Assembly: GCA_947494805.1 (NCBI GenBank)
Contig: CANLWK010000001.1
Span: 434,001-498,000, forward strand
Length of the DNA: 64,000 bases
DNA from: an uncultured Croceitalea sp.
GTDB lineage: Bacteria > Bacteroidota > Bacteroidia > Flavobacteriales > Flavobacteriaceae
Direction: 5' to 3'
The notes under the pieces: generated by a model
What the model saw: only the letters and a program-made list of their open reading frames with translations
Told to the model about the DNA's origin: nothing
Database searches by the model: none
In this document: piece by piece, positions 18,258 through 26,662 of the stretch
How positions within the stretch are numbered: position 1 is the stretch's first letter
How the letters are laid out: every line of letters begins with the position of its first letter
Made by a program: the position numbers and the translations under genes

Positions 18258-19217
18258 TTACTTCTTATCCATTTCTGCTGCTACCCGAAAACCGAGCATA
18301 AAGCTTTTGTAATTGGCCCCATCGGCTGAACGAACTGCTGCTCTGCTCCAAGCGATACCGCTAATCCAACTGCCACCCTTTGGGGTACGCCATTTACAAT
18401 TGTTTTCGGGGTCATCTATATCTGCACTTCCGTCCAAAGGAGCATCTGTCAAATCTTTTTTGTAACAATCTTCGGTCCATTCCCATGCATTGCCTACCAT
18501 GTCATACAAGCCAAATTTATTGGGCTTGAACTTTCCAACGGGCGAAGTATGCACATATCCATCTGTGCATGGAAAAGAGGGTCGGGTCGGATATTTTTCT
18601 GAGAACGCTCGATCCCCAATATTCGCATAGTCGCAGGCTTCTTCAGGGTCGGTGCCCCAATACCATGGTGCAGCACTACCAGCTCGGGATGCATATTCAA
18701 ATTCAACTGCGGAAGGAACCCGATATTTTCTACCTGTTTTTTGGGTCAACCATTCTGCATAGGCATTGGCATCGCTCCAACTGACGCACACCACAGGAGC
18801 ATCTTCTCGTTGGGGATAACCAGGATTCTTCCAATTGTGATTAGCGATATACCCATATTGCTTTCCGTCAAAATAATTGCAGCCCACCAAGGGCTCGCCA
18901 TCACGAACTGCTGCCTTTGATCTATAGTTCGTGGCGGTCATAAAGCGTCGATATTCACCCAAAGTGATCTCTTTGGTGGCCAGGGCGAACGGCTTTTCTA
19001 TCGTAGCCTTTACCCGACTTCTATCACTCTTCTTTCGCCCGATCTCTTCTTCATAGGAACCTATATAGACAGACCCCGCGGGAATAACCGCCATTTCTGG
19101 GCATTCTTCACAATCCAAAAAAGTTTGAACTGCTTTCTGCCCCCGAGATTTACTGCTCAACATTACCAAAGAAATGATTACTACGGTCCATATTTGAAAT
19201 GCTCTTTTTATCATCAT
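18258..19217 (-). CDS. SUMF1/formylglycine-generating-enzyme-fold protein lacking the catalytic cysteines
   Basis: 319 residues from the ATG at 19217. An upstream in-frame ATG at 19295 would overlap the peroxiredoxin gene and bury the signal peptide, so it is rejected. After a secretion signal come the SUMF1 hallmarks: FALATKEITLGEYRRFM, PVVCVSWSDANAYAEWL, YRVPSAVEFEYASRAG, GLYDMVGNAWEWTEDCY and LGFRVA. Genuine formylglycine-generating enzymes have two Cys in the segment after GGS(W/Y); here that segment is GGSWISGIAWSRAAVR without Cys, and no sulfatase gene is nearby. It is therefore a structural or otherwise repurposed member, as in many secreted Bacteroidota proteins. Confidence 0.78.
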   Translation of the reverse strand: MMIKRAFQIWTVVIISLVMLSSKSRGQKAVQTFLDCEECPEMAVIPAGSVYIGSYEEEIGRKKSDRSRVKATIEKPFALATKEITLGEYRRFMTATNYRSKAAVRDGEPLVGCNYFDGKQYGYIANHNWKNPGYPQREDAPVVCVSWSDANAYAEWLTQKTGRKYRVPSAVEFEYASRAGSAAPWYWGTDPEEACDYANIGDRAFSEKYPTRPSFPCTDGYVHTSPVGKFKPNKFGLYDMVGNAWEWTEDCYKKDLTDAPLDGSADIDDPENNCKWRTPKGGSWISGIAWSRAAVRSADGANYKSFMLGFRVAAEMDKK

Positions 19218-19221
19218 AACA

Positions 19222-19692
19222 TCAGCCAATAATTTCCAATGTTTTGGTGATATTTTCAAAACTGGGCAATGTTTTACCGTCAGTCGTTTCGGCATAGCGA
19301 ACGATTCCGTCTCCGTCGATCACAAAAGCCGAGCGCATAGAAAATCCGGTCATGCCGGCAAAATCCCCTTCGAACAACACACCATAATCTTTACTTACCT
19401 GACGATTGAAATCGGAACCTAACGGAAAATTAAGGTTGTTCTCCTTGGAAAATTTATCCAAAACGAAAGGAGAATCTACCGAAACTCCAACTACTTCGGC
19501 ATTCAAGGAGGCATAATCATTATCCGCTCCATTGGCCGTGCACAATTGTTCCGTACAAACACTTGTAAACGCCAAAGGGAAAAAGTGTAAAATCAGGTTT
19601 TTTCCTTGGTAATCGCTTAATTGGATAGGTTCTAAATCGGTTCTAACCAATTTAAAATCGGGTGCTTTTTGCCCAACTACTAGTTCTGCCAT
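19222..19692 (-). CDS. Peroxiredoxin (AhpC/TSA family)
   Basis: 156 residues, thioredoxin fold. Reduces hydroperoxides. The peroxidatic Cys is in AFTSVCTEQLC (Cys46), and a second Cys at 51 gives the Cp-x4-Cr spacing seen in PrxQ/BCP-type enzymes. No signal peptide, so cytoplasmic. It is placed one base after a DUF1838-like gene and four bases before the SUMF1-fold gene. A protective role against peroxide made by flavin oxidation in this pathway is a reasonable inference. Confidence 0.86.
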   Translation of the reverse strand: MAELVVGQKAPDFKLVRTDLEPIQLSDYQGKNLILHFFPLAFTSVCTEQLCTANGADNDYASLNAEVVGVSVDSPFVLDKFSKENNLNFPLGSDFNRQVSKDYGVLFEGDFAGMTGFSMRSAFVIDGDGIVRYAETTDGKTLPSFENITKTLEIIG

Positions 19693-19693
19693 A

Positions 19694-20596
19694 CTATTCC
19701 CTTTTATCTTCTTTCATGGATTCTTCCTTATCTGCCAAGAACTTTTTGAAAACCGTCCATGAGGTCTCATTTGGTCTTTTATCGTCCCTTTCAGGAGGGT
19801 TAAAATAGATAGGATAACGGTCATTCAAGATGACTTCAATTCTATCCCATATTCCGTCTTTGTCCAAAATACTTTCACCAGTGGCATTGGCAATTATCCA
19901 CCCAGGCCTGCTGCCCATTTCCATCCAAGGTAACCACTGGGAAATTCTGGACCAGGATATGTTGGACTGACTTAAATCCCTGATTTTGGAATTTGTGAGT
20001 TCTTCAGCCTTATAGTAAGTATTAAAGATTTCCATGGCATGATAGGTTCCTCCAACATACTTCTGATAATCGCCTGACAATGGGTTGTTGTAAAACAAGG
20101 GAATTTCATAAGAGGTTACGGCAACATCCCCGTACTTTCTAAAACTTGTTCTTGCAGTTACCTTGCCGTCTTCATCTTTTTCATACACATAACCTCTCAT
20201 ACTAACCGGATCATTGGCCACATGGACGACATCTACCATTTGGTCAGTCCACGGATTTTTCCAAGTATCCAAAATTTCATTGGTTTCAGGGTCCAGATAC
20301 ATCATAATTTCCCTGCCAACACTTCTAAAACCTTTGCCTCTGACGGGGTCTTCCACACAATCACATTGGCGAACATTGATGCCAACAACGTTGAATAAGT
20401 GACGGTCTTTTTCACCTTGTACTCTACTATAAATTCTTCCTTCCCACATGCCATATACCGGCTTTCCCTCTTCGAGGGAGTTACAAGTTGTTTTTTGTCT
20501 TATTTCGAGGGCCTTTTCACCCTCGAACTCCATTTTTTGTGCTTGCACTGCTACTGCAAACAACAAGCTACATAAAAGTGTAATCTTTGTATTCAT
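19694..20596 (-). CDS. DUF1838-like secreted protein
   Basis: 300 residues with a signal peptide (about 1-19, ending VAVQAQ). It shows the most complete DUF1838 pattern in the window: WEGRIYSRVQGEKDRHLFNV, then REIMMYLDPETNEILDTWKN, PWTDQMVDVVHVANDPV, and a late YHAMEIFN region. DUF1838 has no known function and is mostly known from cyanobacteria and some proteobacteria. Co-occurrence with CpcT/CpeT-like and VOC genes is repeated three times in this island, which suggests that they act on the same substrate. Confidence 0.68.
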   Translation of the reverse strand: MNTKITLLCSLLFAVAVQAQKMEFEGEKALEIRQKTTCNSLEEGKPVYGMWEGRIYSRVQGEKDRHLFNVVGINVRQCDCVEDPVRGKGFRSVGREIMMYLDPETNEILDTWKNPWTDQMVDVVHVANDPVSMRGYVYEKDEDGKVTARTSFRKYGDVAVTSYEIPLFYNNPLSGDYQKYVGGTYHAMEIFNTYYKAEELTNSKIRDLSQSNISWSRISQWLPWMEMGSRPGWIIANATGESILDKDGIWDRIEVILNDRYPIYFNPPERDDKRPNETSWTVFKKFLADKEESMKEDKRE

Positions 20597-20600
20597 TATT

Positions 20601-21563
20601 TTATATTTGAGTGTTCGTCTCTAAAAATTCCCACCAAACCCCATTGGGACTTAGCAGTGCAAAGCATTTTACCTTGCCATACGGTTCTATAGTTAATTCT
20701 TGTAGAGGTTGATGCATTCGAACCCCTTTTTTCAAAAGCGATTGATAATAACCTTTTACATTCTCAACTTCGCAACGATACAATAAAAACCCTCTATTGG
20801 GAGGAACGGCAAAGTCTGAAAAATCTCTTCCCACAACTCCTTCAAACTCGCAGGTCTGAAACATGACGTCTCTTGTACCGTCCAAAGAAAAAATATTGAC
20901 TTTACAGGTCACGTCTTCTATCATGTTCATGGGGATATTGAACATATTTTCAATAGGTGCATCTTTTTTTACTTCATATTCGTTCAAAAGCGAAAACCCC
21001 AACTTGTTCATATAGAAGTCTTGTGCCTTTTCAAGACTTGCTACCGTAAGTGAGGAATTGTAGACATGAGAGGGAATTTTAAATCCATCCGGAAGTTCTA
21101 AGGGAGGTTGAACACGATGCGTGAAAGCGATAATAATATCATCATAGCCTTTCATCAAAATATCGTATAACTTGAATGGGCCCATTTCTTGTAGTAATGG
21201 GTCACTGAGGCCGTGCCAACCTAAATTACGAATTTCATCAAAGGTTTGGGCCACCTCCGGAACGCGCAAGTTAATATCCATGATACCACCGATATCCCAT
21301 GGGTTTTGGGAAGAGCGAATATATTTTTGCTCAGTACCATGGTACTTCACGAGTCGTAACGAACCTGCAATATGATTTTCAAAACCAATCAGTTTTTCGT
21401 CTGCGGTTACCGAAGCATCTAAATTCCAAAAGTCAAGAACGGTCCTGTCCGATTGATAATCCCCAACCACATTGAGTCCACCATAGTCACAGAAAAAGTG
21501 TTTTACTTTTTCCATATCGCCCACGCTATAAACTACTTCTAAAATGGTCTTTAATTGATACAT
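20601..21563 (-). CDS. Two-domain VOC (glyoxalase/dioxygenase-fold) protein
   Basis: 320 residues. Module one begins at LEVVYSVGDMEKVKHFF (about 8-24), module two at NSSLTVASLEKAQDFYMNKL (about 168-187), ending LLSPNGVWWEFLET with the terminal Glu. It is clearly paralogous to the product at 10,630 (shared SxxxWDxGGIMDIN and GWxGxSxP segments). First gene of the minus operon running to 14,672, with operator C directly upstream. Enzymatic role unknown. Confidence 0.72.
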   Translation of the reverse strand: MYQLKTILEVVYSVGDMEKVKHFFCDYGGLNVVGDYQSDRTVLDFWNLDASVTADEKLIGFENHIAGSLRLVKYHGTEQKYIRSSQNPWDIGGIMDINLRVPEVAQTFDEIRNLGWHGLSDPLLQEMGPFKLYDILMKGYDDIIIAFTHRVQPPLELPDGFKIPSHVYNSSLTVASLEKAQDFYMNKLGFSLLNEYEVKKDAPIENMFNIPMNMIEDVTCKVNIFSLDGTRDVMFQTCEFEGVVGRDFSDFAVPPNRGFLLYRCEVENVKGYYQSLLKKGVRMHQPLQELTIEPYGKVKCFALLSPNGVWWEFLETNTQI

Positions 21564-21602
21564 CTGTTCAGATTAGCGGTTGGTTTAACAAGATACAAAA
21601 AA

Positions 21603-21637
21603 TAGTTAATCAAGTTAATCATTAAGTTAATTAATCT
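21603..21637. promoter_or_regulatory. Island operator C (four TTAA cores)
   Basis: TAGTTAA-N5-TTAATCA followed by two more cores; TTAA at 21606, 21615, 21622 and 21631, exact 9-7-9 spacing. It lies 40 bases before the start of the VOC gene at 21,563 and controls that minus operon. Confidence 0.75.
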
Positions 21638-21652
21638 TATTTGTTCCGCATC

Positions 21653-22762
21653 TTAAGACCCCGGGCGCAATTCTTGTTGCAATTTTATATTTCTAGGAGT
21701 TTTCAAATCGCATTGTGCACGAATCCACCCCGGATTAAAACCAATGCGATCCGCACTGGGATTTCCCCATGAATAGATGAGTGTTTTTTGTGTGGCTTTA
21801 TCTAGAATGTAGATGACGAAAGTTTCTCGATGCATACCAAATGACCAGGTATTTCGCATTCCGAAATGCATTTGACGTCCATCAGGATATTCAAATTCAA
21901 ACGAACCGCCCTGATCATAAATGTCGATGTAATATTTAGTTACCGTTGGGCGTCCGTTGGTATCATTTGGAAAGTCGATCATACAGGTGAAACAGCGTGC
22001 CTTTTCCAAGGTGTATTCGCTCACTTGTTTATCATCAGCTAAGCGCCGACCTGATTCATAACGCACCTTTTGAAATCCAAAGCTGTCTTCAGAAACGCTA
22101 AATTGATAATCAATGGTCTCTTTCTGATTTCTTACATTATTGTTACAATTCTTATCTATGGTTTTCGCCAAGAACCCATTTTCTTTTCTTCGCAATAACA
22201 TTTTGCAACCTTCAACCAGTTGTTCTGATTCAGGGGTCAGCTTGGCTATTTCATCAAAGGCTTCACCCGCTGCCAAAATTGGTTTTTTCTCCTTGAAATG
22301 GAATACTTTGACATAAATTGCTTTTTCAACATCATCAGGTAACAATTGATAAATGCACTGCCTTGTGGTTTGTGTCTTATCACCGTTTTGATATTCTTCA
22401 ACATAAACGGCACCCGCACCAAAATTGGAATTTTGAAATTGACGTACGGACGCATGAACACGTTTATGCAGTGCTTCTTGCCCTTTTTTGCGCTGAGTTT
22501 TATCAAATTCAAGTTGCTCTACATTGTCGTATTCCCCTTCCCAAATGTGCATCAGGTAATCCAACTCCCTTTCCGTATAGGAAAATTTACGATTGGGTTC
22601 AACCGTGGTAGCCAATCTTTTCTGGGTGGCTTTTGAAGATTTCCCCATCTCTGGAGCACTGGCCGAAGGTTTATCTTTTGCCTTGGTTGGGGTTTCCTGA
22701 GCTTTGCCAAAAACGACAGTAATAATAAACAGAATGATGCTCAATGTATGTCGTTTGTTCAT
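21653..22762 (-). CDS. CpcT/CpeT-like secreted protein, long form
   Basis: 369 residues from the ATG at 22762, chosen because the signal peptide MNKRHTLSIILFIITVVFG starts there; an upstream in-frame ATG at 22825 adds 21 residues that would precede the signal. A Lys/Pro/Ser-rich linker leads to LMHIWEGEYDNVEQLEFDK, VYVEEYQNGDKTQTTRQCIY, EGCKMLLRRKENGF and a Cys after NKN, all at CpcT/CpeT positions. A C-terminal extension (TKYYIDIYDQGGSFEFEYPDG) resembles the one in the 7,199 product (VHDQGGAAYVLNPVDG), so these two form a subfamily. Distal in the operon that starts with HyuB, after a twin-hairpin element. Confidence 0.7.
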   Translation of the reverse strand: MNKRHTLSIILFIITVVFGKAQETPTKAKDKPSASAPEMGKSSKATQKRLATTVEPNRKFSYTERELDYLMHIWEGEYDNVEQLEFDKTQRKKGQEALHKRVHASVRQFQNSNFGAGAVYVEEYQNGDKTQTTRQCIYQLLPDDVEKAIYVKVFHFKEKKPILAAGEAFDEIAKLTPESEQLVEGCKMLLRRKENGFLAKTIDKNCNNNVRNQKETIDYQFSVSEDSFGFQKVRYESGRRLADDKQVSEYTLEKARCFTCMIDFPNDTNGRPTVTKYYIDIYDQGGSFEFEYPDGRQMHFGMRNTWSFGMHRETFVIYILDKATQKTLIYSWGNPSADRIGFNPGWIRAQCDLKTPRNIKLQQELRPGS

Positions 22763-22819
22763 GGCTTTAAATTTTGGTTTGAATACTATGTTCATGGCTT
22801 GGGCTTTCAACCCCTCCGT

Positions 22820-22860
22820 CTCCACTAAAGTGGAGCCATCTCACCTCATCTGAGGTGAGG
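22820..22860 (-). terminator. Two adjacent perfect hairpins
   Basis: CTCCACT/AGTGGAG (7-base stem, 22820-22835) and CTCACCTCA/TGAGGTGAG (9-base stem, 22840-22859) stand back to back between the SnoaL-like gene and the CpcT/CpeT-like gene, both on the minus strand. No clean U-run follows on the minus strand, so attenuation, transcript processing or an intergenic repeat is as likely as termination. Confidence 0.4.
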
Positions 22861-22904
22861 AGCTTTTGCTTCATACAAAAAAAGACCCTTTCGAGTCCCT
22901 TTTA

Positions 22905-23327
22905 TTATTTGTCGTTTTTCAGCCAGTCTCCTACACCATAAGGGTCTGGGTGTGCCGCTGAAACGTGTTCATGTCTAATTTTCCAATCACCATCCTCTTT
23001 TTTCATTACAAATGACGAACGGAAGGTATTCATGATTTCCTTCCCGTTAACAGAGATGTATAAATCGGTTACTCCGCTGATCCATCCCATATCGCCTACT
23101 ATTTCTTCGTAAGGACCTTCCGTCCAAATAATTTTGTCAAGTGAAATAGGCGAGTTCGCAAAGTCCTTCCATCCTTTGGAAATCATTGAAAAACCTTTAG
23201 TGGCCAAACGAGGACCTTCCAAAACCACGTAGGTATCTTCGTCTTGACAATATCCATTATTGATTTCGGCAATATCACGGTCTGATATGGCATTCCAAAA
23301 AGTTCGTATCCTTTTTTGCAACTCCAT
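22905..23327 (-). CDS. SnoaL/NTF2-fold protein
   Basis: 140 residues with the pattern of the SnoaL-like / DUF4440 branch of the NTF2 fold: an opening helix (LQKRIRTFWNAISDRDIAEI), IIWTEGPYEEIVGDMGWISG in the middle, and the closing FVMKKEDGDWKIRHEHVS. Such proteins form cone-shaped pockets and include isomerases, hydrolases and small ligand binders. No signal peptide. Its start overlaps the stop of the upstream 117-residue gene (TAATG), indicating coupling. Function unknown. Confidence 0.68.
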   Translation of the reverse strand: MELQKRIRTFWNAISDRDIAEINNGYCQDEDTYVVLEGPRLATKGFSMISKGWKDFANSPISLDKIIWTEGPYEEIVGDMGWISGVTDLYISVNGKEIMNTFRSSFVMKKEDGDWKIRHEHVSAAHPDPYGVGDWLKNDK

Positions 23328-23680
23328 TACATTTCATTGATATCATTGGCAATCTCCTCCAAATCCTTATCCGGATTTTCGAGTTCCTCTTGCTCTTGCT
23401 GTACGATACGAAGAATTCTGGAAATGTATTCACTGTGCCATTCTTGACGTTGCGTTTCTTGCTCCTCGTTTTCAGGAACAAAGTTTTCTATTTCTTGGCG
23501 GGTCACCAACCCTTTTTTCTCCAAAAGGCGTTCCATACTATCCATGCGCTCACGCATAACGGCCAATTCACCAGCGACGGCCATGGTAATGTTCAATACC
23601 CGTTCTACGGCCGGGTCATCATGAAAGTAAGGTCGTTTGCCCTTTGATTTTGCCGATGCTAATTTTATATAATCTATCAT
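23327..23680 (-). CDS. Small acidic helical protein of unknown function
   Basis: 117 residues, almost entirely helical and rich in Glu, with probable coiled-coil parts around 35-60 (ELAVMRERMDSMERLLEKKG) and 75-100. No known family is recognised. It lies three bases after the methyltransferase gene and overlaps the next gene by one base, so it may be a small partner or stabilising subunit of the methyltransferase. Confidence 0.6.
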   Translation of the reverse strand: MIDYIKLASAKSKGKRPYFHDDPAVERVLNITMAVAGELAVMRERMDSMERLLEKKGLVTRQEIENFVPENEEQETQRQEWHSEYISRILRIVQQEQEELENPDKDLEEIANDINEM

Positions 23681-23682
23681 AA

Positions 23683-24867
23683 TTATCTTTTAAATGCTCC
23701 AAAGACGTTCCAGATTGGTGAACGCCCATAATCTTCTGGTTCTTCGGCATTATCGCCATCTGCCACCAAATCGTTTTCGGCTTTGGCACCAATTTGCATG
23801 AAGTCCTCTTTTCTAAAACCAGAGGCTACCATCAATTGAACGGGGTCGATATCATGCATCTTCGACCAATATGGTTCACTGTTGTAGTAGGCATCCCAAT
23901 CACGAATGAACTTCTCGAACAAGCTCATATCTTCAGTGTATTGAGGCTGTTCGATATGCAGAGTCAAACCTCCGGGTTTCAACATGCGGTAAATTTCTTG
24001 CATAATTTTATAGATGGATTTACCACCTGTTTCATGTAAGAACATTGTGGACTGTATCCAATCGAACGATTCATCCTCAAATTCAGTATTTGCCGAATCT
24101 GCTTGAATCCAAGTAACATTATGAATTCCGAGATCCATGGCCCTGGCATGTGCATATCGCAACATGGGGGCTCCGGTATCGATGGCGATAATTTCCGCAT
24201 CGGGATAAGCTCGGGCAATCGGCAATACGTTGTGACCCATTCCACAACCTATATCCAAAATACGTTTTGGTTGAAATTCGGGGTGGTTCTTCTTCAACCA
24301 ACTCGTGATGGCCTTTCCGCCACCATCATTGTATTTTCCCAATAATCCTGCAGTGGTCACAAATACTCCTGAATCGTAATTCGCCGCTGCGGTTACGTCA
24401 CCTTCGATTAGCTCGGTATGGTAACTGCCTGGCATCAAGTGGTTATCAACCGCCATTAAGTATGCAGGTACTTCAACATCAGGATTCAAAATCAATGTAG
24501 ATTTTCCTTCATTGAGTTTTCTTGCCTTTTCAGCCAGCTCCTCTGCCTGTCGCAGCACCATTGAACGTCCAGCTTGCTGACGCATTTCCATAGTACATCT
24601 TCTCAAGGAAGACCATATTTGGTAATGTGCATCTTTGCTGATCGCTTCTTTAAGTTCGTGGCGGTCTTTTATCGGTCTACCATGTTCTTTCTCAAAAGCG
24701 GGCTCAACCCTTTTTTCAAAGGCTACTTTGTTTCCTTGGGAAACATGTGCCAAATGTTTGTTCAAATTCGACAAAAAATTATATCTAGCTCTCTCATCGT
24801 GTCTTGTTTCGGGAAGCATGGCATGCTTTGCCATTTTGTTCCATACAGGGGGTAAATTCTTGGCCAT
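23683..24867 (-). CDS. Class I SAM-dependent methyltransferase
   Basis: 394 residues. A helical N-terminal region (about 1-190) precedes a Rossmann-like methyltransferase domain. SAM motif I is LDIGCGMGHN at 204-213, the acidic residue of motif II is in EIIAID (about 225-230), IQADSANTEF follows, and a motif IV-like DWIQSTMFLHE is seen. The long N-terminal extension is unusual for plain methyltransferases and may form a substrate cap. It follows HyuB in the operon. Substrate unknown; methylation of a carboxylate or hydroxyl of a pathway intermediate is one possibility. Confidence 0.8.
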   Translation of the reverse strand: MAKNLPPVWNKMAKHAMLPETRHDERARYNFLSNLNKHLAHVSQGNKVAFEKRVEPAFEKEHGRPIKDRHELKEAISKDAHYQIWSSLRRCTMEMRQQAGRSMVLRQAEELAEKARKLNEGKSTLILNPDVEVPAYLMAVDNHLMPGSYHTELIEGDVTAAANYDSGVFVTTAGLLGKYNDGGGKAITSWLKKNHPEFQPKRILDIGCGMGHNVLPIARAYPDAEIIAIDTGAPMLRYAHARAMDLGIHNVTWIQADSANTEFEDESFDWIQSTMFLHETGGKSIYKIMQEIYRMLKPGGLTLHIEQPQYTEDMSLFEKFIRDWDAYYNSEPYWSKMHDIDPVQLMVASGFRKEDFMQIGAKAENDLVADGDNAEEPEDYGRSPIWNVFGAFKR

Positions 24868-24909
24868 AACTAAAAACTTTTATCGTAGTTCCCTTTTCAG
24901 GGATTTTAA

Positions 24910-26529
24910 CTAACTAATATATCCTAATATTTTATCTTCTTCAATTGCCTTTTTATCTCTATCCGCTGGATTTCCATAACCAGCTCCTCCGGGGAGGGTC
25001 AGGATAAGTTCTTCGCCCGGATATAACTTGTCTAAACCTTTTGGGGGGAATTTCCGTTCAGGAATAATTTGAATCGACCCTTTCTGTCCATCCGCACCTT
25101 CTAAAATACCCTTTGCCCGTGTCTTTGTTTTTTCGGTCAATAAAGATATATTCAAAGGATGCTCCCCAACATTCACAAAACTGAAACGTTGTCCAAGCCC
25201 CCCCCTAAACTCACCGTCTCCTGCAGAATCAGCCACAAGGGATTTCTCGGTCACCCTTACGGCGACATCATTCTCCAATACTTCGATGGGAACATTGGCA
25301 ACATTTGTCGGAAAACTCAAAACATGCTCTCCGTCCATGTTGGGCCTAGCGCCATAACCTCCGTTTAGAAAGAAATACTCAACGAACTCTTTGCCTTTAT
25401 GCTCACCATTCAGAACAATGCACCAACAGGCACTTCCACAGTCTGCCTGTACCTGTTCAGGAACCGCTTTGGCCAAGGCTCCGAATACCACGGAATGTAA
25501 CATATTTCCTGTTATGTTTCTTGCTCCCAAGGGAGAAGGTTTCTGGGCATTGACCAGACAACCTTTCGGCGCGGTAACCTTTATCGGATAAAAGGACCCA
25601 TCGTTGTTCGGCACATCTGGACTAAAAGCGCATTTGATGGGATAAGCCGTATAGGCATATGTATAATTCAATACCGCATTGATGCTTAACGGATGTGCTC
25701 CAGAAGTACCTGTATAATCGGCATGGATTTCATCGCCCTTGATGTTTATGGTTATTTCAAAATGACAACCATTTCCAAGTCCATCCCCATCCGTATCATA
25801 TTCATAGCTATAGCTTCCATCAGGGGCAGCCAAAAGTGCTTCGCGCATTGCTTTTTCAGAAGCATTGATAACCGCATCGGACAGGTCTTGCAAATCGGTC
25901 AAACCATTCTCTTCCATCAACTTCATCAATGATTTGATGCCCTGGTCGTTTGCCGCGACCTGTGCACGTATATCTCCCACGGTCTGGTCGGCAGCGCGCA
26001 CATTTTGCATTAGAATATTGAAGAGCGTCTCATTGGGTTTTCCTTCGGAAATCAATTTGGTGGGAGGTACCATCAATCCTTCTTCGTAAAGGTCGCGCGA
26101 GCCAGCTCCCCAAAGCACTCCGCCCATGTCAGGGGAATGTGCAATTGTACCTATAAAACCGATTAATTTTTTGTAGTGGAAAATAGGTGAAACTATACCA
26201 ATGTCAGGTTTATGACCAGCACACAACCAAGGATCATTAGTCATCACTACATCACCTTCTTTCCAGGTTTCTTCTGGAAAATAGTCTTCTAACAAAGCCT
26301 TGGTCAATATGGGCAAGACTCCAAGAAATGAAGGCACGGAAACACTTGATTGGGCAATTGAGCGTCCTTCTCTATCCATAAGAACAACGGCAAAATCATT
26401 ACTCTCTCGGGTTACGGTCGAGAAAGAAGTACGCTGTAAAGTCGTACCCGCTTCATCAACAATACTTATCAATCTCGACCAGAGAATACTTAAAGCAATA
26501 GGATCGAAAGTTGTTGTTGTTTGTTGCAT
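24910..26529 (-). CDS. hyuB: Hydantoinase B / oxoprolinase-family subunit
   Basis: 539 residues covering the full HyuB domain. The start FDPIALSILWSRLISIVDEAG is typical, as are the central NDPWLCAGHKPDIGIVSPIF and the closing GGAGYGNPADRDKKAIEEDK segment. With HyuA, this superfamily hydrolyses lactam or imide rings using ATP (5-oxoprolinase, N-methylhydantoinase) or carboxylates ketones (acetone/acetophenone carboxylase). Its HyuA partner is encoded 1.6 kb upstream in a different transcription unit. It is first in its operon with a perfect operator (D) and an exact -7 box right before the start. Confidence 0.85.
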   Translation of the reverse strand: MQQTTTTFDPIALSILWSRLISIVDEAGTTLQRTSFSTVTRESNDFAVVLMDREGRSIAQSSVSVPSFLGVLPILTKALLEDYFPEETWKEGDVVMTNDPWLCAGHKPDIGIVSPIFHYKKLIGFIGTIAHSPDMGGVLWGAGSRDLYEEGLMVPPTKLISEGKPNETLFNILMQNVRAADQTVGDIRAQVAANDQGIKSLMKLMEENGLTDLQDLSDAVINASEKAMREALLAAPDGSYSYEYDTDGDGLGNGCHFEITINIKGDEIHADYTGTSGAHPLSINAVLNYTYAYTAYPIKCAFSPDVPNNDGSFYPIKVTAPKGCLVNAQKPSPLGARNITGNMLHSVVFGALAKAVPEQVQADCGSACWCIVLNGEHKGKEFVEYFFLNGGYGARPNMDGEHVLSFPTNVANVPIEVLENDVAVRVTEKSLVADSAGDGEFRGGLGQRFSFVNVGEHPLNISLLTEKTKTRAKGILEGADGQKGSIQIIPERKFPPKGLDKLYPGEELILTLPGGAGYGNPADRDKKAIEEDKILGYIS

Positions 26530-26533
26530 GATT

Positions 26534-26541
26534 CAAAATTA
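26534..26541 (-). promoter_or_regulatory. -7 element of the hyuB operon
   Basis: On the minus strand this reads TAATTTTG, an exact TANNTTTG match, only a few bases before the hyuB ATG and overlapping the arm of operator D. The transcript should be nearly leaderless, and operator binding should block initiation. Confidence 0.5.
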
Positions 26542-26559
26542 GTTAACTAAGTTAACTAA
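26539..26559. promoter_or_regulatory. Island operator D (perfect 8-base dyad)
   Basis: TTAGTTAA and TTAACTAA flank the spacer CTAAG. Two TTAA cores at 26543 and 26552, nine bases apart. Single-dyad type, with perfect arms; serves hyuB at 26,529. Confidence 0.8.
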
Positions 26560-26662
26560 TTTTTGTGCTTAAAGGAATTCCCATTGGGAAAATCTTAACC
26601 TAAAACCGTGTTATTTCATTAACAATCTGTTCGTTGCACAAAAATTAGTCCGATTCTTTTAT

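Noticed and set aside
19218-19295. Longer start for the SUMF1-fold gene
   Set aside because: It would overlap the peroxiredoxin coding sequence and place 26 residues ahead of a clear signal peptide; the ATG pair at 19217/19214 follows the upstream stop by a few bases.
7199-22762. Phycobilisome assembly genes
   Set aside because: CpcT/CpeT-like proteins are present, but no phycobiliprotein, linker, haem oxygenase or bilin reductase is; the proteins are exported.
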